A stretch of 47,518 bases of DNA from Coriobacteriia bacterium (GTDB taxonomy: Bacteria > Actinomycetota > Coriobacteriia > Anaerosomatales > Anaerosomataceae), in the NCBI GenBank assembly GCA_016938395.1, contig JAFGUS010000046.1, positions 1-47,518 on the forward strand. The letters run 5' to 3'. The notes under the pieces are model-generated. The model ran no database searches and had not been told where the DNA came from. It saw only the letters and a program-made list of their open reading frames with translations. This document shows positions 45,084 to 47,518 of the stretch, one piece after another. The first letter of the stretch is position 1. Every line of letters begins with the position of its first letter. A program made the position numbers and the translations under genes.

Positions 45084-47518
45084 TCACGCTGCAGACCGGT
45101 TTTGGAGCCGAAGTGCCGCGCCGGCTGTCGCAGCTGCGGCAGCAAGCCCGATGAGCAACAGGTACTCGCCACCGGTGAACGGCAGGAACGGCTCGTCCTC
45201 GCCGACGACCTTGACGACCGTGCGTGCATCGTCAGTGTTGTTCGACGGGTCGCTGTCATCAGGGTGCTCGATCACGACGGTGTTATCGATGTTCGTGGTG
45301 CCCACGGGCATCGTGCCGTTGACGCGTGCCGTGTAGGTGATCGTCTGCTTGCCGTCTTCCATGGCGAGCGGGCCGCTCATGTTCCACACGATCTTGCCGC
45401 CTGAGACCGTACCACCCGCCGCATCGACGATGGTGATGTACCGCTCGTCGAAGTCATCGGTGATGGTGAAGTCGTATGCGATCACTTCATCGGTGTTCCA
45501 GTAGGTCAGCGTGTAGGTCACAAGCTCACCCGGCTTCGCGCTCGCCTTGTCGACCGCCTTGGTGATCGCCAGGTCGAGCTCCGTGAAGGGCAGGAACTCC
45601 TCCATGTTGCCGAACCACAGCTCCGCGGTCTGGCCGTCGACGACGGTCACGTCCTGCGCGAGCGGCGTGATGTTGGTCCAGCCTTCCTGGAGCGTCTCGG
45701 TCACGGTGTAGTCGCCGGGGGTCAGGCCGCTGAAGAGCAGCTCGCCGTCGGCATCGGTAAGGCCGTCGTCGACCTCACCGGACTCATCGCTGAGCGTGAA
45801 CTCCCAGTCCTCGAGCATCGGCTCGCCCTCGTCATAGACGCCGTCACCGTCGATGTCGTTGAACTTGTAGATTTTGAGGTCGCCTTCGGGATCGTCCGGA
45901 GGGATCTCGACGTTGCCGAACCACAGCTCCGCGGTCTGGCCGTCGACGACCGTCACGTCCTGCGCGAGGTCCGTGGTATTGGTCCAGCCTTCCTTGAGGG
46001 TCTCGGTCGCGGTATAGTCGCCGGGGGTCAGGCCGCTGAAGAGCAGCTCGCCGTCCTCGTCGGTGGAACCGCTGCCGATGAGCTGGATCGCCTCGGTCAC
46101 CAGGACCGGCGGCGTGGACTGCGTGAGTGTGAACTCCCAGTCCTCGAGCATCGGCTCGCCCTCGTCATAGAGGCCATCCTTGTCAAGGTCGTGGAACTTG
46201 TAGATCTTGAGGTCGCCCTCGGGATCGTCGGGGATGACCATGTTGCCGAACCACAGCTCCGCGGTCTGGCCGTCGACGACGGTCGCGTCCTGTGCGAGGT
46301 CCGTGGTGTTGGTCCAGCCCTCCTCGAGCGTCTCGGTCACGGTGTAGTCACCGGGAGTGAGGCCGCTAAAGAGCAGCTCGCCGTTCACATCAGTCGTGCC
46401 GGATGCCCCAACAGAACCGGAGACATAGAACTCCCAGCCCTCCAGCATCGGCTCGCCGGGGTCTAGCACGCCATTCCCGTCAAGGTCGTGGAACTTGTAG
46501 ACCTTGAGGTCGCCTTCAGGATCGTCCGGAGGGACGATGATGTTGCCGAACTGCTTTTCCGAGTTCTGCTGCGCGGTGTGATAGAAGACCATGACACCGA
46601 GCGGATCGCCGTTCGTAGGCGTCTCGCCCGCGACGATCTGCGCATCGCTCAGAAGTTCGGTGATGCGGTACCAGCCCATCGGCTGCATACCGAAGTCCGC
46701 CTGACCATTGGGATCGACGGTCGTCAACTCGGCCACCTGCTCCCACGGCCCGGTCTCGGACTCGCCACGCTCCAGACGGAACGCGAATCCGGCAAGCCAA
46801 TCCTCGCCGCCATCGTGCTCGCCGTCAGAGTCGAGATCACGGAACTTGCGCACGATCACGTGCGACTGAGGATCGTCAGGAATCTCGCCGAAGTAGAAGT
46901 CGATGTGGCTCAGATCCGCGTAGTCTCCGCTCGAGTTCACCGGAGCGTGCAGGTACGTATCCGCATAGACAGCGGGATCGTAGTCATAGATGTTGGCGTC
47001 GTTGCCACCCTTGGCGACGACGCGCGTGACCGGTACGTCACTGGTGAAGCTGAACACTTCGCCGTCATCCGTTGATGTAACGACGATCGTGATGGACATC
47101 CCGGGATGACCCGGAATGTCGTACGTTCCCGAATTGGGCGGGTCCAACCGCAGACCGCCTTCGGTCAGCCCGGGGTTGCCTGCCACGAGGGTAGGCACGA
47201 TCCCAAGCCCACTCGGATCGCTGCTGAGCGCTAGCGGGCTCACAACGACAGGTGGAGCAGCGACCGTAGCGGTCTTCATGATCTCTACCGAGGGCTCCGG
47301 CTCGATGACCGGCTCCGGTTCGGCGTCGACAGCTGGCTCCGGCTCGATGACCGGCTCCGGCTCGATGACCGGCTCCGGCTCTACCACTGCCACCTCTTCG
47401 ATCGGTACAACGAGCTCTTCGGGCGGCACACCTACCGCTTCGCCCTCAGAGCCATACACCGCCAGGCCCGGACCTATGACAGCGACGGCAAGCACCAATG
47501 CCAGATACGCTGAGAAGA
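45084..47518 (-). CDS. LPFTG-anchored, SdrD/SpaA-repeat and DUF11-like surface protein (5' end outside window)
   Basis: At least 810 residues; the frame continues past the right edge with hydrophobic signal-peptide sequence (AYLALVLAVAVIGPGLAVYG), so only a few N-terminal residues are missing. In order: a Pro/Glu stalk (about 30-75); a beta-rich head (about 90-215); four SdrD-B/SpaA-like modules, each starting KFxDLDxDGxxDxGE (calcium-loop-like) and three ending GLTPGDYTVTETL-type; a DUF11-like domain (about 645-760); and the sorting signal FLPFTGGEY, a hydrophobic helix and RLQNRSAA. It should be linked to the cell wall by the sortase at 43350-44018. Probable adhesin or stalk. An internal FLPFTE just before the DUF11 domain mimics the sorting motif. 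Confidence 0.9.
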   Translation of the reverse strand, partial: FSAYLALVLAVAVIGPGLAVYGSEGEAVGVPPEELVVPIEEVAVVEPEPVIEPEPVIEPEPAVDAEPEPVIEPEPSVEIMKTATVAAPPVVVSPLALSSDPSGLGIVPTLVAGNPGLTEGGLRLDPPNSGTYDIPGHPGMSITIVVTSTDDGEVFSFTSDVPVTRVVAKGGNDANIYDYDPAVYADTYLHAPVNSSGDYADLSHIDFYFGEIPDDPQSHVIVRKFRDLDSDGEHDGGEDWLAGFAFRLERGESETGPWEQVAELTTVDPNGQADFGMQPMGWYRITELLSDAQIVAGETPTNGDPLGVMVFYHTAQQNSEKQFGNIIVPPDDPEGDLKVYKFHDLDGNGVLDPGEPMLEGWEFYVSGSVGASGTTDVNGELLFSGLTPGDYTVTETLEEGWTNTTDLAQDATVVDGQTAELWFGNMVIPDDPEGDLKIYKFHDLDKDGLYDEGEPMLEDWEFTLTQSTPPVLVTEAIQLIGSGSTDEDGELLFSGLTPGDYTATETLKEGWTNTTDLAQDVTVVDGQTAELWFGNVEIPPDDPEGDLKIYKFNDIDGDGVYDEGEPMLEDWEFTLSDESGEVDDGLTDADGELLFSGLTPGDYTVTETLQEGWTNITPLAQDVTVVDGQTAELWFGNMEEFLPFTELDLAITKAVDKASAKPGELVTYTLTYWNTDEVIAYDFTITDDFDERYITIVDAAGGTVSGGKIVWNMSGPLAMEDGKQTITYTARVNGTMPVGTTNIDNTVVIEHPDDSDPSNNTDDARTVVKVVGEDEPFLPFTGGEYLLLIGLAAAAATAGAALRLQNRSAA
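45604..46520 (-). repeat. Three tandem repeats of about 300-330 bp in the surface-protein gene
   Basis: Near-identical DNA blocks recur at about 45604-45890, 45911-46221 and 46241-46520; for example a block ending in CTGGCCGTCGACGAC occurs at about 45630, 45937 and 46267. Each encodes a GDLK(V/I)YKF...ELWFGN module. High identity suggests recent duplication or ongoing copy-number change. Confidence 0.85.
47275..47395 (-). repeat. Short Pro/Glu-coding repeats in the surface-protein stalk
   Basis: An 18-nt unit (CCGGCTCGATGACCGGCT on the plus strand) recurs about four times, encoding EPEPVI units: a rigid, acidic stalk near the N-terminus and a likely site of slippage length variation. Confidence 0.75.

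Overview
The window is a GC-rich, gene-dense bacterial chromosome segment with about 44 protein-coding genes and one tRNA. It looks like a deep-branching actinobacterium, probably an anaerobic Coriobacteriia/OPB41-type lineage (inference). Three things support this. The order mfd - peptidyl-prolyl isomerase lipoprotein - mazG - eno - (pyk) - ftsB/divIC - DUF501 - ppx matches the actinobacterial mfd-mazG-eno-divIC-DUF501-ppx block. The dnaK-grpE-dnaJ-hspR set is the actinobacterial HspR arrangement. Two genes read an in-frame TGA as selenocysteine. No phage or insertion sequence was seen.

Layout. 1-3813: the 3' part of a giant membrane-anchored, toxin-like protein. 3817-4519: a PIN/ribbon-helix-helix toxin-antitoxin pair. 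4657-6235: selenoprotein SelD and a META-domain membrane protein. 6254-11370: a tightly packed minus-strand operon of corrinoid-binding protein, TPR protein, GH42-like protein and degenerate-GGDEF/EAL c-di-GMP phosphodiesterase. 11424-22296: tRNA-Leu(UAA) and the mfd-to-ppx housekeeping block. 22466-28875: nth, DUF554, a YacP-like nuclease, a selenocysteine peroxiredoxin, threonine aldolase, an exported OB-fold protein, TrkH with a 41-residue membrane microprotein, and an orphan protein. 28879-33577: a zinc-ribbon membrane protein, a PAS-GAF-PP2C phosphatase, a small HTH/coiled-coil protein and a CHAD protein. 33792-41291: the heat-shock region (hsp20, clpB, a microORF, hspR, dnaJ, grpE, dnaK). 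41602-42402: a ferredoxin and a degraded uracil-DNA-glycosylase-like protein. 42399-47518: the most interesting region, with a nucleotide-sugar epimerase, a sortase, tandem CRP-type palindromes, a class I c-di-GMP riboswitch controlling a secreted HExxH metallopeptidase, and a large LPFTG-anchored surface protein that runs off the right edge.

How the genes may work together. The right end has the parts of a c-di-GMP-controlled cell-surface switch: a sortase, an LPXTG-type adhesin-like substrate with a Pro/Glu stalk, and a riboswitch-controlled exported protease. This resembles in logic the Clostridioides difficile PPEP-1/adhesin circuit, but it uses different sequences in a different phylum. 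The EAL phosphodiesterase operon about 35 kb away could feed the same second-messenger pool. The two selenoproteins imply that the genome encodes a selenocysteine insertion system elsewhere. Function calls rest on motifs and family resemblance read by eye; no database search was possible.
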